A stretch of DNA of 64,000 bases, from assembly GCA_947172415.1 (NCBI GenBank), contig OX359199.1, positions 150,001 to 214,000 on the forward strand, read 5' to 3'. The DNA comes from Chondrosia reniformis (taxonomy: Eukaryota > Porifera > Demospongiae > Chondrillida > Chondrillidae). Of this stretch, positions 61,243 through 64,000 are shown piece by piece (positions within the stretch are counted from its first letter, which is position 1; each line of letters opens with the position of its first letter). The translations under genes and the position numbers were made by a program. The notes below the pieces were generated by a model. It worked only from the letters and a program-made list of their open reading frames with translations, did no database searches and was not told the origin of the DNA.

Positions 61243-64000
61243 ATGACTCAAACGGTAAAGTTGTGTCCATGTAGTATAACATAGCTTATAAGTAACATTG
61301 GTTATGTATAGGAACGAAATTCTTCCAAACGTCAACTAGAAGTTACAAGTGTTAGCTGAAATTTAAGTGACTGACATGGCATACACATCACTGCTGTGTT
61401 TAGGTACATTAGGTTGGATCATGGTATTATTTATACTGGGGAACCCTTAGCCATGGACTAATTTACAGTGGGCCCAGGTTACAATAGATAAGTTATAAGA
61501 GGGAGTGAGGTGGATACAAATACAGATGATAAACTGAGGGGAAAAATCATAATACATCATCCCTACTTCAGCTATCATGATGTGCGAAAACATATATACC
61601 ATATATCAGGAATAGAGTATGTACGTCTTAAAGAATGTGAGATTGTAAGTTTTGCCTGCAAGTGCGATCTTTTTGATGTGTATTGATTTGCCACCTCAGT
61701 AATTCCATATACTACGTATATAGTCCGTACACCCTAAGCTTCATCTCACATTATTAAATTTGGATAAATGTGGCACTCTACTTAGCTAAAATTAGCATTA
61801 GCATTAGCTAAAAAATGTTTCTTTGGCTTATATATTGTTTTCCTTAGTTAGTTAGTTGAGGGTCTCAAAAGTATACATGCTAGTCTATTCAAGCCGCTAT
61901 GCATATATACATAAACATTTTTTTATTTGTTGCAGACTGATAGATATGCTCCAGACCCAAGCCCTTTTCCTGTACAATACCCACATAAACTTGGCTCTGG
62001 CCGTTAGTAATACATTGAAAGATTAATTTTAGTAATTATGTATTTTTTTCTTATAATTCCTGCAACAGCTGTAAAGGATAATTCTGTGTCAACTTACTCT
62101 TTGCAACCTAGACAGAGTAAAACTGAACGTGAGCCTCATGTAATATATATGTGTAGATATAATAGCTATATATATAGCGCAAGCCATAAAAGAACTTAAC
62201 AATAGTATAATAATTTACATATCCATATATGTAATTAAGGAATATGTAAATTATTATACTTTATTGTGTCGATGTGATACTGTGCAGTGAATATTTAGCT
62301 TGATTTTAGCTATGTCAAGAGTCAGAGCACATTGTAATTTGCACTATATATGACTCAAGATGCAGCAGTACTACGTATGATGATCTATACTCTATGTGAC
62401 TTGTAAACCAAACCTAGTTGGGGCATCTTTTTTTTTCTGATCTCAGTTTTTTGTACGGCATGTCACAATAACAAATGATTATTATTATTATTATTATAGT
62501 ACTAGATTGTAGTTGTAATTTACTTTTTTAAATTTTAAATTTTGTCAAAAAGTTCATTAAACTTTTATCTATCTCTACTGTTTTATAAAATAATTATATT
62601 AAATGCATATATATCCATACATATATAAATGAGCCTTAATTCTAAATAATCTGCTTGTCCTATATAGCTTCAAGTGGTCATAGCTTATCTGCCAAAGCTG
62701 TAAACTCTACATTTTGTAAGTTTCATAATTAGACTACATATCAAAGCTGTACATGTATTAACATTATAGTAGTGAGATTTTATGTAACAATACATAGTAA
62801 TTTATAATCTCATATCAATCAAAGATATTACACGTGTTAAGTTGGATGACATAGCACGTGAAGTTGAAGTGCAGGGGGTTTGGAAAAGTTTAGCAAGGAA
62901 GTTGGATGTGTCTGACGAGTTCATTAACAAAACTGACAAAAGACGGAACTTGGATAAAAAGGAAAAAACATATGAAATACTCAGCAAATGGCAAATGCAG
63001 TGTGGATCTGGTGCAACTGTGGAGAGATTGTTTGAAGTTCTGTCATCCCTTGACTTAAGATTAATTGCAGAACGGCACCTAGACAATAATGGAGGTTAAT
63101 AACACTATAGCAGACCTGCCAAGGCTAGGCTTAGAGCATGCGTGAGACTTTCTCAAGAAATGAGTGAGACTGCCCCAAAAATGCGTGAGATTTCAAAAAA
63201 AAATTTCGCTCGCTACGCTCGCGTACATTTCTCTCAATACCTTACTGTTAACATTAGATGGCTAATACCATACATTACATCATCAATTAGAAAATGGGGG
63301 AGAAAGCGCCGCTGCGCTTACGGATTACTGCTAGATCATGAGTCTATAAGTCGTAATAAATGGGATACGGATAGATCATCGACAAGAATTTAGAGATATA
63401 TACTCCACAGCCAAGGAATAGCCCCATCAGCCTGTATGGCTGATCTGCCTGCTGGGGAGACTAGAGTGAGTGTGACAGTGAGTGAGAATCAGGAAAAGGC
63501 GTGAGATCTGGCACAGATATGCGTGTGAGCGTGACATGACAGTCAAATGCGTGTGTCTCACGCCAGATGCGTGAGACTTGGCAGGTCTGCTATAGCTGTG
63601 TAACTATTTGTAATTTAAGGTGACATCTTACATATGATATATGTATATATTATATTAACACGATCATGTTTTTTCTTTATATTTATGGTCCTCATTGTTC
63701 CAAAAAGAAACAACAGTTTGTAAGTATTTATATATGCTACTTAAACAATTTCTATACAGCTTCATTTAAACCTGTGTTCAATAGGTACTTCGGTGCCAGT
63801 CAGCAGTAGTGATGGTGATACCTCTGGTACATATAAGCACATATTTCTCTGCATACATGCATACACTATACTTTGTGTAAACATGTCTGGTCATGTGTAT
63901 ATGTGCAATGTATGCATATACTGCTAAACTAGTCATCTACGTATATAATACAGTAGATTATGTGTGACTGCAGGCTCTATCTCTGAATATGGCCAGTGAC
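61243..64000 (+). CDS. Death-domain protein, 3' end uncertain
   Basis: Exons: 61243-61254 (MTQT), 61936-62002, 62069-62128, 62668-62715, 62825-63094, 63708-63719 (12-nt microexon), 63785-63826, then from 63974. All GT-AG; internal junctions from exon 2 on are phase 1, so small exons can be skipped without frame loss. The 62825-63094 exon encodes a death domain: LDDIAREVEVQGVWKSLARK, LDVSDEFI, then EKTYEILSKWQ and VERLFEVLSSLDLRLIAER, the six-helix pattern with the core W. Flanking exons code Ser/Pro/Gly-rich linkers (PDPSPFPVQYP, VPVSSSDGDTSG). Death domains assemble signalling complexes in apoptosis and immunity. In the last exon a stop falls at 63997-63999, giving 178 aa, but the gene may instead continue beyond the window, for example into a NACHT region. 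Confidence 0.7.
63111..63589. mobile_element. 479-bp non-autonomous DNA transposon
   Basis: Starts CAGACCTGCCAAG and ends CTTGGCAGGTCTG, a perfect 13-bp terminal inverted repeat. CTATAG flanks it on both sides (63105-63110, 63590-63595), either a 6-bp target duplication or, being palindromic, an extension of the repeat to 19 bp. Subterminal tgcgtgaga(c/t)t motifs recur. No transposase. Located in an intron just after the death-domain exon. Confidence 0.88.

Noticed and set aside
63142-63393. 83-codon plus frame
   Set aside because: Lies inside the non-autonomous transposon and has no transposase motif.

Overview
The window is nuclear DNA of an early-branching animal, most likely a demosponge close to Amphimedon queenslandica. 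This rests on AT-rich sequence, compact genes with many short GT-AG introns, clear animal orthologues (NAA20, transformer-2, an LRRFIP-like coiled-coil protein), secreted GCC2/GCC3 (ephrin-receptor-like) proteins and a death-domain gene. Species assignment is inference. All gene models were built by hand from splice sites, reading phase and protein similarity.

Layout. 1-16,480: a satellite array of ~169-bp monomers. An A family lies at both edges and a B family in the middle. Five copies of a ~720-bp non-satellite insert interrupt it; each carries a ~300-bp core that is almost invariant even in the diverged fifth copy. 17,305-20,635 (-): LRRFIP-like gene, 9 coding exons, with a 20-bp minisatellite in one intron. 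22,705-23,265 (-) and 26,953-27,897 (+): two paralogous two-exon genes with beta-trefoil-like features, in inverted orientation around NAA20 (25,093-26,083, +). 28,609-45,831 (-): four head-to-tail paralogues (A to D here) of a secreted family, each with signal peptide, GCC2/GCC3 module(s), a beta-rich middle exon, a short helical exon and a C-terminal module with MLCP and YPWxxxW motifs. All four share one intron-phase pattern (1,1,1,0). Gene C has a tandemly duplicated middle exon, gene B a GC-AG intron, and gene A a ~1.95-kb homopurine array of 17-bp units in its first intron. 45,832-53,780: essentially gene-free, with one 25-bp minisatellite. 53,828-56,837 (+): transformer-2 splicing factor. 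58,295-60,498 (+): trypsin-like protease of the GSSGSP type. 61,243 to the window end (+): death-domain gene made of small phase-1 exons, with a DNA transposon carrying perfect 13-19-bp terminal repeats in one intron.

The LRRFIP-like, GCC2/GCC3 and death-domain genes suggest an innate-immunity or cell-surface flavour, but nothing shows they act in one pathway. No tRNA, rRNA or CRISPR array was recognised. Long open frames in purine-rich, GGAT/ATCC and minisatellite tracts are repeat artefacts.
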